A DNA stretch of 64,000 nt from NCBI GenBank assembly GCA_029747015.1, contig JAKOGI010000125.1:886001-950000 (forward strand). The letters are read 5' to 3'. Made by a program: the position numbers and the translations under genes. Below are positions 34,449-48,300 of this stretch, piece after piece. Every line of letters begins with the position of its first letter. Within the stretch, counting starts at the first letter, position 1. The DNA comes from Carnegiea gigantea (taxonomy: Eukaryota > Streptophyta > Magnoliopsida > Caryophyllales > Cactaceae). The notes beneath the pieces were generated by a model. It searched no databases and was not told the DNA's origin. It saw only the letters and a list, made by a program, of their open reading frames with translations.

Positions 34449-35861
34449 TGTTAGCAGAAAAAAAATAGAGTTTTAATATTTATAAACCCCAAGTGCAAGG
34501 TGTATCGTTGAGTACTTGGGGTGTCGTCCGCAGGGAATTGTGTTTCCAACTACCAGAGTTCACTAGAGCGTCTCAAGCTAGGTAGGATCGAAGGGTGAAG
34601 GAGTGGGGAGCTAAACTACGCTACAAACACAGAAACAAGCGACTTGGAGTTGTGATTTTACCAATGGATGAACCAACTAACCAAGACGAGTCCTAACCTA
34701 CCCAAACCACACTACGAACTAGAGATGGTCGGTTGCACCATCAAAGACCACCCAAGCCCTCTCTCAAGGGTCATGAGCTAGTCTAACTCGCGTAACCACC
34801 TACTTTTCGTGGGGTTAGTCGAATTAGACCACAAAACTAGCAACCCCGGACCTAACTCGATTCGGATACTACTTTCGTGTCCCAAACTCGGCTATTCCCT
34901 CTCCCACACTAGCAAATTGACCTCACCTCTCAGCATAAGTCAATCGCCAAAAATATGGATGAAAACCCTCTCAGGCATTTCATCGAACACTTGGCGGGCA
35001 TGAAGGAAAACTCTAAGTTCTAAGGCATAGATTGGGTATGGTTAGGCCAAATACAAGATTAATTAGCCATCAAAAGGCTAATCACAACCCAAGCCAACAA
35101 ATTCTAACAACTAATCATTAACAAAACACAAAAACCTAAACCTAAACCTAAACTAATGAAGGACGTAATAAACATGAACTGAAGGAAAGAGAATGAAATC
35201 CAACAATCAAATAAAACATGAATTAACAATCAAAACTAAACACTTAAACTAATACAATCTAAACTAATAAGATTAAACAAAAACAAACAATAACAAAATT
35301 GAAATAATAAGAGAGGAAGAAGAAGACTTATGCTTGAATTGAATGAGTGAAGTGGAAATCCCCAAGCGTCAATCCCAAATCAATACAACTAAATCTTAAT
35401 CTAGTCCCCTCAAAGGGGTTTTTATTGGCTACAAACCTAAACTAAACTAACCTAGAAAAGTAGAAGGAAGAAGCCCCCGAACAAGGTCGAGAAAGGAGGA
35501 TTAAATAGAAGACAAGGCGGGCCGCGAAGAACCGAAGGAAACAAAGGGGGGCACGACCGTGCCAGTGGGCACGGCCCCACCGTGCCACGTGGCACGGTGT
35601 GGCCGTGCCACATTGCTGGCCGGCTGCCCCGGCTGGCTCCCGTTTTTCCGTCTTTTCGCTTGTTTCGATCCTTTTTCGCCCTTTTTCGCCCTTTTTCGCG
35701 GGATTTGCTTGATTCAATTTATTACCTGCAAGAATGAACAAAACAAGTAAAAATCTCAAAGAATACTTAATAAAACAAGAAAAACTCTAAAGATTACATT
35801 ATTATACGAGCTAAGATTAGGTGAAAAGGGCACGTAAAATGCGACAAATTATCGCCTAACA
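34449..35861 (-). repeat. 5' LTR of the gag-only element
   Basis: TGTTAGCAGAAAAAAAATAG to CGCCTAACA in plus orientation, 1413 bp. Its palindrome block (35550-35612) is rearranged relative to the 3' LTR. Confidence 0.9.
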
Positions 35862-35866
35862 CAAAT

Positions 35867-36684
35867 TTTTGTAAGGTGTGAGAACTTTTGTTGTATAAGT
35901 ATAACCTATGTGACTTTATATTTGAATTTTTAGATTATTAACGATGAAAAAAACATTAGTTGGTTTTCTTTTTTCTCTTCGTTTAATTTGCGGGTGGGGG
36001 AGTGCTGTCACGCTTATTTTGGGGGCTAATTGTTGATCCTGTGGTCTCAATGAATTCCATCATAACCGGGTGAGTACGGCGAATTGGGGGGGGGGGGGGG
36101 GGGGAAGGAGCTCAGGATCCTATGTGTGAATTTTCTGACACATTTTTATGTGCATTTTTATGTGCAGCTGTACCCACATAATCAAACGAGCTGGATAAAC
36201 GACGTGGGTGTCATTTGCTAAGAGATAAGCAATAAAATTTGAAAAAGAGAATCCGTAGATGAAATTCTTGAAAGGTTTATGTATTTGCTAATTGTTTCTT
36301 TGGTTCTGCTTTTAATTAAGTTGGAAGAATAATTAATCAAGATAATTTTGTCTTGTGATAAATTTGGATTATTTTTTTATCTTAGATTGTACGTATTAAA
36401 GCAAAATATATTTATAAACTTCTTTTACTCCATTTCTGTAAAGTAGTAGGTAGTCTATAGTTTTTAAATCTCACGTTAATCAGAATTAATTCCTTTGTAA
36501 TTTTACAATTCAGAGGATAAGACTACTATATTAAACTCTCGACATCCCGCATGGTGGCGGAATTTTTGGAGTTTTGAATTTGAATTTCCCATTTGCAGTC
36601 AATATAATGACATAACTCTTCCCTATAGCTTTGCTTAACCATGTCAGTTCCCATTGTTTATTCATGATACAATCTCTAAGAGCA
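35867..36684. other. Spacer with a G18 run, no gene seen
   Basis: Non-coding. A homopolymer of about 18 G occupies 36088-36104. Confidence 0.6.
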
Positions 36685-36845
36685 TTCTCAGTGGTTTGGC
36701 TCACCGGTAGGGACTTACCTCTGCCACATCAGCTTATGATCTAATTTTTTGCCTCACAATCTCCCCTCTCTCCAATGAAAGACTCACCACTTTGTGTCAC
36801 CAAATAAAATAATACTTCTGGACCCACACTATAACACACAACTTT
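36685..36845. mobile_element. MITE-like repeat, family M2, copy 2
   Basis: GAGCATTCTCAGTGGTTTGG ... CACCAAATAAAATAATAC corresponds to the reverse complement of 9770-9975. Ends approximate. Confidence 0.55.
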
Positions 36846-37009
36846 ATTTTAGAACAAAAAAAAGAAAAAAGTTAATTAAAAATATTAAAAACTAATTAAA
36901 AACGTTTTTTAAAAAAATAAAAAGTTCTCACGAATTGGCTCTGGACGTTGAGGAAACTCGTGAGGCACGGGTGCCGAGGAAGCCACTGCAGTGTTTGCCT
37001 TGCTTCACC

Positions 37010-37604
37010 TAGAGTTGGGTAATAGGTCGGGTCGGGTCGGGTCGGGTTCATGTTCGTATCCAACTTAAATGGGTTGAAAATTTCTTGACCTGAACCTAAC
37101 CCGTTTATTAAACGGGTTGAAAATCTTAACCTGTACCCATTTAATTTTTAAACGAGTTGACCTGCTTAACTCGTTTAAGATAAATAAGTCAAGTTTAGTC
37201 GCCTAATTAACTATTTACACATTTAATATCTTCAACCAATAAGTAATTACAGTGCTAAAAATTAAATTTACATATCACATTAAATAATTACTCTTTAAAA
37301 TTTTCCTAATTCATCATAATTCACAATTTTTAAAATTTTTTATATTTTTAATTATCTAATAAAAAGTAAATGGATAAATGACAAATGGAAGAATGAGTTG
37401 AGTTATTTAACTCATTTAATTAAACGGATTAAATAGGTACTTTTTCGTGTTGAGAATCTCTACCTGAACCTAACCCATTTAATTAAACAGGTTGAACGTG
37501 TCAACCTATTTAATTAAACAGGTTGAAAATTTATATCCAAATCCACTTAACTTCGTATCGATTTTGAATCGATAATCGTATCGGATCAGTTTTTGTCATG
37601 TCTA
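37010..37604. mobile_element. Non-autonomous hAT element, family H2, uninterrupted 595-bp copy
   Basis: Left TAGAGTTGGGTAATAGG, right GTTTTTGTCATGTCTA. Flanking 8-mers GCTTCACC (37002-37009) and ACCTCACC (37605-37612) agree at 6 of 8. Subterminal GGTCGGGTCGGG and AAACGGGTTGAAAAT words occur repeatedly. It is the reference for the H2 copies at 8927, 12526 and 15169 and shows the empty site of the foldback insertion. No coding sequence. Confidence 0.8.
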
Positions 37605-37612
37605 ACCTCACC

Positions 37613-39969
37613 CCCTATTCTCTCTCCCCTTTTTGCCTCGTCAGCGTCCCGCTGGAGTACATTAGAAGGCTCAACAATGGCATAATTTTTTAATTATTTC
37701 AAAATCTTATCTTCATCACGTCTATTTTTCTCGCTCTACTTTCGTATCCACCTACAAAGTGCATATGCACAACTATAAATCTATAATCAATTAATCATAT
37801 ATGCTGTCAGGCAGCAAACTGTACTAATCAATAGACTCAACATTTTAGATAGTACATGAAAATCAATAGATTTTATTCCAAAGACTGTATTTCAAAGAAA
37901 GAAATTCAATTCTTTTTCATATGTTATTTTTCTTTCTTTTTTTTTTTTTGCTGGACATGTTGCCACTGTATGTTCGTATGTTTGCAACTCATTAAAATAT
38001 TCAGCTCCAAAGAAGTTATTTATTGATATTTTGAGCCCATTTAAAAAAGAAAGTAAGAAAAGAGACGTATATATCCCCTGTTACATGTAAAAATGTATAC
38101 CATAAGGAACTTAGATTTTTGGTAAACCATAATGCACATAAGTTGCGAACTTGGGATCATTTTACCATGCTACTAAGTACTATCTTGACAAGCTTGCAGA
38201 CTTTGACAAGGAAAGTAGCACTAGTGCCCTGGTTACGTTCAAGGTTTTTGTTGCTCAAATCAACTTCATAATTTGTCGACCGTTTGCATCTATATTTGCA
38301 TAGTGCCGCATTCATATGATGAGAATGTCAATTGAGTAAAAGATTCCTGGCAAACATTCTGACCATCAAATATTCGAAAAAGTTAGAAGATCATATATTT
38401 ACTATAGTTTTTTGATAATAATTTAACAGTGGTAGGTTTATTTTGTCAATCAATGTCTGTTTTGATAAATTAATGATCAAATTTTACGGATTTTGATCTT
38501 AAGAAGTAAACATAAAATATTTTTTTTTGGGGAACGAATAGTAATAATAATAACTTTAATTTTGGGCCTCTCTTTTATGTGGTTTAAGAGATTTGAATAT
38601 AATTAGCTTTATTTCTACAAATACTTACACAAACCAAAAAAGAGTGAATTTAATTTTTTTTTGAGGATCTGAAAAAGTAACGATTTGAAGCGATATGAAA
38701 CTGTGAGTTAATTCAATTATTATTGAGGGTTAGAAGAATCATAACAGTATATTGTTGATTTGGTACGAACAAAGTGTAGGCTAAGGCTGAGGCTACTGGG
38801 CGGTGGTTGCTTGGAGCAGGAAGCACATGGGAAGGTCACATCATGAGTGAGCAAATGAACTCTCATCTCATGATGCTCGTAGATTCTTTTCGTGTGAGGT
38901 TAGTTAACACGCATTACATTCCCCCTTTTCTTTTCGTATCACTTTCATTATATTAATGATTTAATTGGCTAATTAATCTCTAATTTAGCCTCTAATCTAG
39001 CCGTCAATTATGCTCTTTCGGGTCGGGTTTTGCCCTACCATTTGTACCAGAACAGGAGATCAATTGTCAATTTGTCATACCGTGTGTTTTCTCTATTTGG
39101 ACCAAGACAAGATAACAAGGTTGTTTCATTTTGGGGCCCCATATTTGAATAGTCTGTTATATTTCTCAAAAACTAATACATCCCATCATATATGAGAGGT
39201 CGATCCAACAGGAGTTGAGTCTCAAGTCCACATAGATGTACACATCGAAGAAAATTTCATCAATAATTTTGGAAACCGGAAGGGAGCAACGATTGCATTA
39301 TACACACGAGCGGCCAGATATATAGACCTGATGAGTGCTATATGATTTATAGGAGCTTAAAATTGCTAAGATAACCTTTCCATTCCGTGACAGTTAGTAT
39401 TTTAGCCAAAATGATACATGGCCCTGTACAAATGGGCGATCAAATGAATTTTGCAAAGGAAGCAATGTAGTACTAGCAATTGAAAACACGGGGGGGGGGG
39501 GGGGGGGGGGAGGGAACAAAGGCAATGATGATGATGCTTAAAATCCTAATAATGAGGGGGAAATTGGATTAAGCGCGTTGCTTAAGAATAGAACGATGTT
39601 GGATTAGTGGGAGTCAAATTATGCAGCCCAGCTGCTCCAACTCATCCAATCAGACTTGAGAGTTGGGACGCGTCACTCACTTCCCACCCACCTCTCTCCA
39701 TGTGATATTGTGGTCACTATCATTTCTTTCCCCGTTCGATGAGTGTGATTGACAAAAAGAGGTTGGAGTGATGGCTTTAGGATTACAGGTCACGAAGAAA
39801 TACAAGTATATTATTAGTAATATATGAAAAAAATTACTTAGAGTAATCTAACATATGAGCTAAATGGATAAGATAATTTTAAATTATAATATTTGTTCAA
39901 TATATTCGGAACTTTCAATCCATATGGTGTGTATACCAATGCCAAAAATAACAATAAATTCTTTTAAAA
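37613..39969. other. Spacer, no gene supported
   Basis: A/T-rich. Only short frames are present (61 codons at 39010). Contains a run of about 20 G at 39491-39510. Confidence 0.55.
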
Positions 39970-40192
39970 TTTTTTTTTTTTACAACAGTAAGTATGGACA
40001 CTAATTGGACCCTCTATTTCAGAGGAGCCCAATGTGCCAATAGCCCGAAGAGGTGGGAAGCCTAGGACAAGCCTATGCACTCCACTCGCTTCTCACATTC
40101 TTAAAACGGAGAAATTGAGACAATCAAGGATTGAACCTGGTCACCTGTTGGTAGGCAAGTAAGGATACTAATTAGGCTAGTGCCCAATCGGT
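39970..40192 (-). mobile_element. tRNA-derived SINE
   Basis: Read on the minus strand it starts ACCGATTGGGCACTAGCC. CTAGCCTAATTAGTATCC resembles a pol III A box and GGTTCAATCC (40128-40137) is a good B box, spaced as in tRNA genes. A G/C-richer body follows, then an A12 tail (plus-strand T run 39970-39981). About 220 bp, as usual for plant SINEs. Target duplication not resolved. Confidence 0.72.
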
Positions 40193-41336
40193 AAAATAAT
40201 AGCTGACATAGAAATACGTAGATAGATATGTATGTATATATTGTGCATCTCTTTGTAGTTTCTTCTTACTTTACACATAAATGTTGATATACGACGCGCA
40301 AATTGAGTTCAAACTTCGTAAAATATTGCACAAATGTCAAAGCTCGGAGGATCATTTTATACATTCGGCTTATACTTTATATTAAAACCAATTTTCTGCA
40401 ATATATTCGTCATAAAAATTTAACTCTACTTATTTACCATAATCACAACTACTAATACATAATAGAATAGGTTCCGGTATACTATTAGTGATATATTGAT
40501 GAGTGCTGATCAGGACGAAATTATAACTAGAGAATATGACCAAGTGTTGATCAGTATTGATGCAGGTAGATCAATCTTGAATTCTTGATCAATAACAATG
40601 TTGAATACTTATGATAAATTAAAAAGAATAGGCATACCACAACTGCATCCCAATGTATTCTCTAATGGCCGTTGATAACTTCACTTGATTGGGTTTGGGT
40701 AGCACAATCATGAAATACAAAAGAAAAGGGGGGAAAAAAAGATATGAAAAAGAAAAGCAACACATATGCGTAGAAACAGTAGGCGAAAGTTAAATGGTGG
40801 CATAGCATAAAAGAGGAAGCGTGCCTTAGTGACGAATCAAGTCCCTGTCCTCATGGGGCATCATGATGCTAAATTACAATGATTCTTAAACGAAGGAGCC
40901 CAATCACCATCATCAGGCTTTTACTTTAAGGCAGCCTAGCGGGTAAATTTTTCATAAGGGTACCGATGTTTATCAGTCACCCGCACTTAGCTCAGCCTCA
41001 TCATCGTCATTGTCATCATCACCACCACCACCACCACCACCGAGTGTGGGTCCAACTTTAGTGAGGCATGGGAAAATTCAGATGTAGACAATATTATCCC
41101 CTGCGAGCATTCCCGCTAACTAGAGTGACTGATTTCTAAAGACCGACTCAACAATTAACATATGCGGCAAGGTTCTGTAACTGGGCTCAAAGGCTCAAAT
41201 GAGCAGACTGGGACAACAATATCAACATCAAACTTAGCAGGCCCTAAACTGCTGGCAGTATGCAAGTGGAGGGACCTGAATATCATGAGGGTGCATCGGA
41301 TAATTTATCAGCCCTTCCTCCGTAATCCGAAGCATT
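40193..41336. other. Spacer with a T2-like MITE (about 40468-40640)
   Basis: 40468-40640 carries GATGAGTGCTGATCAGGACG and TTATGATAAATTAAAAAGAA, related to the T2 MITE at 25985-26150. A (CAC)n run lies at 41021-41040. No gene seen before the pseudogene end at 41337. Confidence 0.5.
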
Positions 41337-44300
41337 CTATAGACCGTTGTGATCTACTGGTTCTGCGTTTAATGCATCCAACTGTTGTTGCAATTCCTAA
41401 AAATCATCCACAGCATCTCTAATTGTGTCAGACAACTTGGCACTGATAAACACGCATGCACATGTGCGCGCACACACACATGCGCACGAGGGGGAAGAGT
41501 ACCCTGAGCTTTTCTTCAACACAGAGACTAGTAGATAACAAAGCAACATACCTGCACTAACAAGCTAAAGATGAGAATACATGTCATCCAAGCAACATGA
41601 GCCAGCGAAGACATGGCGACCAGGGGAAGGGTTTCTTTCCCCTCACTCCACTCTTCTCTTGGCCTTTTTGGGGTTGGGGTTGGGGTGGTGTTGGGGTCTT
41701 TTTTTTTTTTTTGGGGGGGGGGGGGGTTAAAGAAGAGGAATGTATTCGCAACGGTTTGGTTCATCTACATATGTAAGCTCATTCTTCAACTCACATCCAA
41801 CTTGACCTGGCAAGACAAATGGAAAGAGTGAATCTCACATCTTGAAAATTGAAAAATAAGGTACGTTCAATGCCATTGTTCTCCGCATTCCCCCCACCCC
41901 CAAAAAAAAAGAAAAAAAATCCAAAGAAGACAAGCCGAATTACTGCAACCTGACTTCACCTCTAGCCATGAAGAGGTGGTCTTCGAAAGACCCTAGTCTA
42001 AAAACCTTTGTTTGACCACTATTCCACATTGAAGGTGGAGAATAATTTTTATGAGGTAATTCATTATTGTCCATAAACCAAGCAAAAAAATTTGTCATGA
42101 AGCGATTTTTCAGATGCCCAAAAAGAGGACGCACCACAGGAAAACAATCAATGTCCACAAATTCAAAGCACACAAACGAGAAGTTTTGGATAGGGAATAG
42201 ACATCAATGCACTAGATCAAATACATCCTGATTGCAAATCAGCATGGATGAAAGAAGAATGGCATGTGCACAATTGTATCCTCACCACAAAAGGTGCGGC
42301 GAGTTTAAATCCCATTAGACACACGGACAGTTTCCCTCTCCCTAACACCCTCTTTTCTCTCTACTGTGCTTCCCCCACAAAGGGGTCCCCATGAGAGATG
42401 ATGCCCTTAGTGGGGCAACTTTATCGGCCCTCCTCCCCCCCCCCCCCCCGAACCCCAAAAAAAAGAAAGAAAACTGTACACCAATGTACTAAGAGACAAT
42501 GCATTGTGAAGACATGTACATTCAAACTCCTGTCTGGTCCGTTAGAGCATGCATCACCAGTTGAGAAGATCATGATCAAATTTCTCCCAATGCCTTCATC
42601 AAGGGGGGGGGGGGGGGGGAATGTCAAAGGCAATTACTTTGTTCACCAGAATATTAGCAGAGCATTATTAACATATTGGTAAGATTACCTATCATCCAAA
42701 GCATCATATCCTCTCATTGCTTCCATAAATTACCAAGTAAACCAGAGTAACGTTTCATAGTTAAAATTTGAAAAACTTACTTATGTCAATTGGCCCAAGT
42801 GACAGTGATTCGTGCATAGAGTGGGAAGAGGTGGACGCACATGTTGATCACAAAGGGTCAGGTCTTCCTACCTGGCTATTTTCCAGAGTTTATATCTTCT
42901 GTTATCCAATTTCAAGAGTCAAGTGCCGCGCAATAACAGCCTAACTGCAATTTGGGTTCAAATAAGACAACGAAAGTCAGAGAATGGCAACTGCAGCAAC
43001 TCTTCTCACCCATCATTGCAGGTTTGCAACTAGTTCTACAATTGATGCCTGACAGAAAAAGGATACGAAAAATTCAAAAAGAAACGATTAGTTTCTGCAG
43101 AGTTCTGCATAGACCTTTCAGCACATTATGGTGGATACTCTTCGCATGATTGACAATGCCATTCATGTGACAGCCTCGGAATAAAAAAAGAAATATGGCT
43201 GCTTACCCCAACTGTGTCGTTCTGTGTCCCTCCTCCCGACTCGCCTTTTGAAATGGGCACACTTTGTAAACATACCTGAGAAAATAACCACCATAATGGA
43301 GGCAACATAAGCCACCTTACATGGCAATTTTTAGACAGTAAGCATGCCCTGTAGACCTTTTTATCATTATATCTTACTTGGTTCAATTCACATAATTAAA
43401 CAGCATAATCTGACATGTTCTACACAATTGGTATCAGATGATTTTAGCCCTCGCATGCATCATGGTTTGCAAAGTTTCTAGACACATTTTAGAAAGTACA
43501 AGAACCTGAAAGTCAAAACATATATACTTTCAATCCAAGTGCCAAACAGGAGTTTGAATAGCCACTTTTCTACTAAATCAAAAGCATCAACATATGTCAA
43601 GTTGCTCCATTTGGAAACTACAAGAAAGCCCAGCAATGTTTTCTGTGATCTTGCAAGGCCATACCAAAGTTGAAAGCATTTAATCTGGAAGTAGATTCAG
43701 CAATTGACAGAATTCAAGTTCAAATAAATTACAGATGTTGAAATTTGAAAAAGAATTTTTATGTTAGACTCCAGCATTAAGTTCCAGTTTTAAAGACATG
43801 TACATTGAGAGATAATACGCCGCTCTACTTATCAGTCATCAAGTAGGCAAATCTGAACAGAAGGAATGTTGGTGTGTACTGACTACTTGTGCTACTTGGT
43901 CTCAAAACAACGGTCATACAATGAATAGAATTCCTTCTTTGGAACTCTAAATAAGATAAAGTAATTATTACAAAAGAAAGCAAAACACCAATGCTCCCCC
44001 CCCCCCCAAAAAAAACTATTGCTGTGTCTCAATGGTAAACTTACCAAAGTCATGCTTCAATTTTTCGGATAAAGTTGAAATTCTTGACTCTATTTTCGAT
44101 TATTTGGCACTGGATTCATGATATTCCTTCTGAACTCTGGCAGCATCTAAAATTGTTTCAAAGCAATCATACACATGAAGTTCTACATAGATAACTCCTT
44201 CCCACACTAATCAAGCAGTCCTTCCACAATTTTAAAAACAGATTTTAGAAAAGAAAACCAGCTAATATTTGAGACGCACCTGACATGTTCAAAGGGGTCC

Positions 44301-44462
44301 AGAAAAAAGGCACAACCTGCGACAAGTTCCTAACTGTGTTCCATACTTTTTCGTGCCATGATGGACCTCTTGGGCTCTGACATCTAATATGCCACAATAT
44401 GATTCCGTGCAAACAAGAAATAAATAGAGTCTTCAAGTCCATCGGATGCAGCAAAAGTAAAC

Positions 44463-44704
44463 AAATCTAACTAGATGAGTTCATTCCCAGAAACTACACC
44501 TGACTCAGATGATTCATCTTCAGAATCTGACTTGCATGAACTAGCAGCTCCATCATCCTCTCCTGCAAGATCATTATATTTCGTCCTCTTCAACATCATT
44601 TTGATCATATCTATGGCCATTATCATCAAAATTTGAGGCATAGCCATCATGTTCATCCTCATGCACTTGGTTCACAGTCTCTTCAGCACCATCACTATCT
44701 TTTG
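44463..44704 (-). pseudogene. Glucosidase II beta acidic exon, part downstream of the Copia insertion
   Basis: Continues the frame of 50106-50262 after removal of the Copia element and one TTTTG copy: DSDGAEETVNQVHEDEHD, then an acidic run ending VEEDE. A shift follows, then YNDLAGEDDGAASSCKSDSE. The family has a low-conservation acidic region at this point. Confidence 0.8.
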
Positions 44705-45320
44705 TGTTGGGTTTTATGGCCCAAAATCTCGAGTATCGGCACGGGGAGCCCATGCTGCACAGACACGGGCGCGCCAAGACGAAGAGCCGAAGACGAGAGG
44801 GACAGAAATTTGGCACGGCCGTGGCATGTGGCACTGGGTGACCGTGCCACGTGGCACGGTTCTCGCCGCCTCTTTCGGATGGCGGCTAGGGTTTCTGTTT
44901 TCAAGGAGGATTCCTCCTGGCAGCTAGGGTTGTGCTTTGATGACGGTTTTTGGAAGGAGGCAGCTAGGGTTTTCAGGGGGAAACCCTACCTCACAGACCC
45001 TATATAAAGGGGGTCTAGGGCCTTGTTTCAAGATACTCCAATATAGAAAACACATTGAGAGAGTGAGGTTATTTGTAAGAGAATACAATTGAGAGTATTG
45101 TAATTCTGCTCTTAATCACTGAAGTGATTGTGGTGTACTACTCTGCCCATAGTGAAATTTGTCGGTGTGCTGTCGCCGTCCGTGGTTTTTCCCGATTTGG
45201 GTTTTCCACGTTAAATCTCTTGTCTTCTTATTTCTGTTTTCTGTTATTCACTTGATTTCTGAATCTCTAACTCATCCTATCGCTTCCGCTATTATTGTTG
45301 CTCTAATATTTTTCCCAACA
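44705..45320 (+). repeat. 5' LTR of Copia element A
   Basis: 616 bp. Contains a GGCACG/CGTGCC block (44812-44861), a likely TATA box TATATAAAGG at 45001, and a last part of about 150 bp (from about 45165) that does not match the 3' LTR (see findings). Confidence 0.9.
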
Positions 45321-45322
45321 AG

Positions 45323-45334
45323 TGGTATCAGAGC
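45323..45334 (+). promoter_or_regulatory. Primer-binding site of Copia element A
   Basis: TGGTATCAGAGC, complementary to the 3' end of initiator-Met tRNA, two bases after the 5' LTR. Confidence 0.92.
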
Positions 45335-45345
45335 GAGGTTATAGG

Positions 45346-48300
45346 ATGTCTTCAATCATGAAGGTGGACATACAGAAATTCGACGGGGAGATTAGCTTTA
45401 ATCTCTGGAAGGTGCAGATGAGGGCGGTCCTCATCCAGCACGGGTTGTGGAAGGTCCTGCAGGGACCTCACGTCAAACCTACAGGCACAACGGATGAAAA
45501 GTGGGCTGAGGATCAACAGAAAAGGCGTGGGAAGTTGACAGATGAGGAATGGGAGGAACTGGAGCTGAAGGCAGTTTCAGCCATACAACTATGTCTGGCA
45601 CCTCACGTGCTCCGCGAGGTTCTTGATGAGGTAACTGTTGTTGACCTTTGGGCTAGGCTAGAAGAACTATATATGACAAAGAGTCTAGCCAATAAGATCA
45701 GGCTAAAAGAAAGGTTATACACCTGTCGTATGGCTGAAGGTACGCCTGTCCAGAAACATCTGAATGATTTCAATTCAATTCTAGTTGATTTGGAAAGTTT
45801 GGATGTAAAAATTGATGATGAGGATAAAGTCATCTTGCTTGTTGTCTCACTACCCCCTTCATATAAACACTTTAAAGAAATCATGCTGTATAGTAACACG
45901 GATACTATATCGTTTGAAGATGTCAAGGCTAACCTTCTTTCAAAAGAAAAGTTTGACCATGACATTCATGCTGACCAGGGTGAAGGGCTGGCTGTTAGGG
46001 GTAGGACAACTGAGAAGAAGGGAAACGGTAATAGGAAGAGCCGTTCTAAATCAAGAAATCCTCATGCTAATAAAACCTGCCACTTTTGCAAAAAATTGGG
46101 TCACATAAAGGCTAATTGTTGGAAGCTAAAGAACAAGAATGAGAAAACGGGTAAAACTGCTACTGCTGACTGTGTGGTAGAGTCTGAGTCAGAAGGGGAT
46201 GTTCTGCTTGCTACTTCTTTAGCTACCACCTCTGGGAAAGGGGTGGATAACAATTGGGTCTTGGATTCTGGTTGCACATTCCACATGTGTCCTTATAGGG
46301 ACTGGTTCGTTACTTATGAGTCTGTGGATTCTGGGGTGGTACTTATGGGCAATGATAGTGAATGCAAGGTTGCAGGGATAGGGACAGTCCAGATCAGAAC
46401 CCATGATGGCACTATTAGAACATTGTCTAAAGTGCGTCATATTCCTGATATGACTCGTTGCTTGATTTTCTTGGGAACTCTTGAGTCTAATGGTTGCAGA
46501 ATCGTCATGGAGAATGGAGCTCTAAAGGTGGCTAAAGGAGCCATGGTGATGATGAAGGGACTGAGGCAGGGCAGTCTCTACATCCTGCAGGGAGCCACAG
46601 TTACAGGAGCAGCTGCGGTAGGTACAGCAGATGAGACGATGTTATGACACATGAGGTTGGGCCATATGAGTGAGAAAGGGATGACCATTCTGGGTAAGAA
46701 AGGTTGTCTTGATAACGCTAGTACGGGTAAGTTGGATTTTTGTGATCACTGCGTATTTGGGAAACAGAAAAGGGTAAGTTTCTCAAAGGCTAGTCACCGT
46801 ACTCAGGGGGTCCTGGACTACATCCATTCTGATTTGTGGGGTCCCTCTAAGGTACCTTCGATGGGAGATAAGCGTTACATGTTAACATTTGTTGATGATT
46901 TCTCACGAAAAGTTTGGGTGTATTTCTTGAGACAGAAAAACGAGACATTCTCAATGTTCAAGAAATTCAAGGCTCTGGTTGAGAACCAGACTGGCAAAAG
47001 GGTCAAGAAACTCAGGACTGATAATGGCCTGGAGTTTGTTGAATCTGAGTTTGAAGAGTTCTGCACAGCAAACGGCATAGCCAGACATAAAACCTTGGTC
47101 GGGAAACCACAACAGAATGGGGTCGTAGAACGAATTAACAGGACATTGTTAGAGAAAGCACGGTGTTTGCTTTCAACTGCTGGGCTTTGGGATCGCAAAG
47201 CGTTTTGGGCTGAGGCCATTTCTACGGCCTGCTACCTGGTGAATCGTTCACCACACTCCTCCATCAAGTTTCAGATTCCAGAAGAAGTATGGTCAGGTAA
47301 TCCTGTTGACTACTCTAATCTCAAGGTATTTGGGTGTCCTATGTATGCTCATGTAAATGAGGGAAAACTAGCACCTAGAGCAGTTAAATGTATGTTTTTG
47401 GGGTATGCTAGTGAATCTAAGGGGTATCGTATGTTGTGTCCTGATTCTAAGAAAGTAATACAAAGTAGGGATGTTACTTTCAATGAGTCTGATATATTAT
47501 CTTCTGGAAAGAATGCTGCTGTTCCTTCTACTGGTGCAGGAACTCAGCAAGACACCAACATGGAGGTGGAGCTGGAGACTGCTACAGTTCAAGGTGGAGC
47601 TATGAGGGAAGTCCAAGTCACTGATCCTGGGGCTATCAGCACTAATCAACCTCAGGAGGAGGTTGAGCACTCTATAGCACGTGATCGTCCTCGCAGGGAG
47701 ATCAGAAGACCGGCCCGGTACAACGATGATGAAGGGCTGATAGCATTTGCACTTTCCGTTGCAAAGGAAGTGTCTGAAGGAACTGAGCCTTCAAATTATA
47801 CTGAAGCCATCACCTGCCCAAGTTCACCCGACTGGATTCAGGCTATGCAAGAAGAAATGGAAAGTCTGCAGAAAAACGGGACTTGGGAGTTATGTAACCT
47901 GCCTAAAGGCCGACGGGCCTTAACTGCCAAATGAATATACAAGAAGAAGGAGGGCATTCCTGGGGTAGAGGATGCAAGGTGGAAAGCAAGGTTGGTTGTT
48001 CGTGGTTGCAACCAACGGGAAGGTATAGACTACAATGAAGTTTTCTCTCCTGTAGTCAGACACACCTCAATTCGATTATTGTTATCTATTGTGACATTGT
48101 TTAACTTGGAGTTGGAGCAGCTTGATGTAAAAACAGCCTTCCTGCATGGTGAGCTGGAAGAGGAAATATATATGAAGCAACCTGAAGGGTTTGCTGTTCC
48201 TGATAAGGAACACATGGTATGTAAGTTGAAAAAATCCTTGTATGGACTCAAGCAGGCTCCTAGGCAGTGGTATAAACATTTTGACACGTTTATGATTGAT

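Larger units (their letters stand above)
30057..35861 (-). mobile_element. Gag-only LTR retrotransposon (TR-GAG type), 5.8 kb
   Basis: LTRs of 1388 and 1413 bp (30057-31444, 34449-35861) with the perfect 5-bp duplication CAAAT outside (30052-30056, 35862-35866). On the minus strand the element runs from the upper LTR to a primer site matching the 3' end of Asp tRNA (TGGCGCCGTTGCCGGGGA, 34425-34442). Then come a gag region (about 33009-34316), a non-coding part of about 1.5 kb, and a polypurine tract AGGTGTGGGGGTATT (31445-31459) beside the lower LTR. No protease, reverse transcriptase or integrase is present. The Asp-tRNA primer and gag type suggest a Ty3/gypsy relative that depends on a partner. 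Confidence 0.88.
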
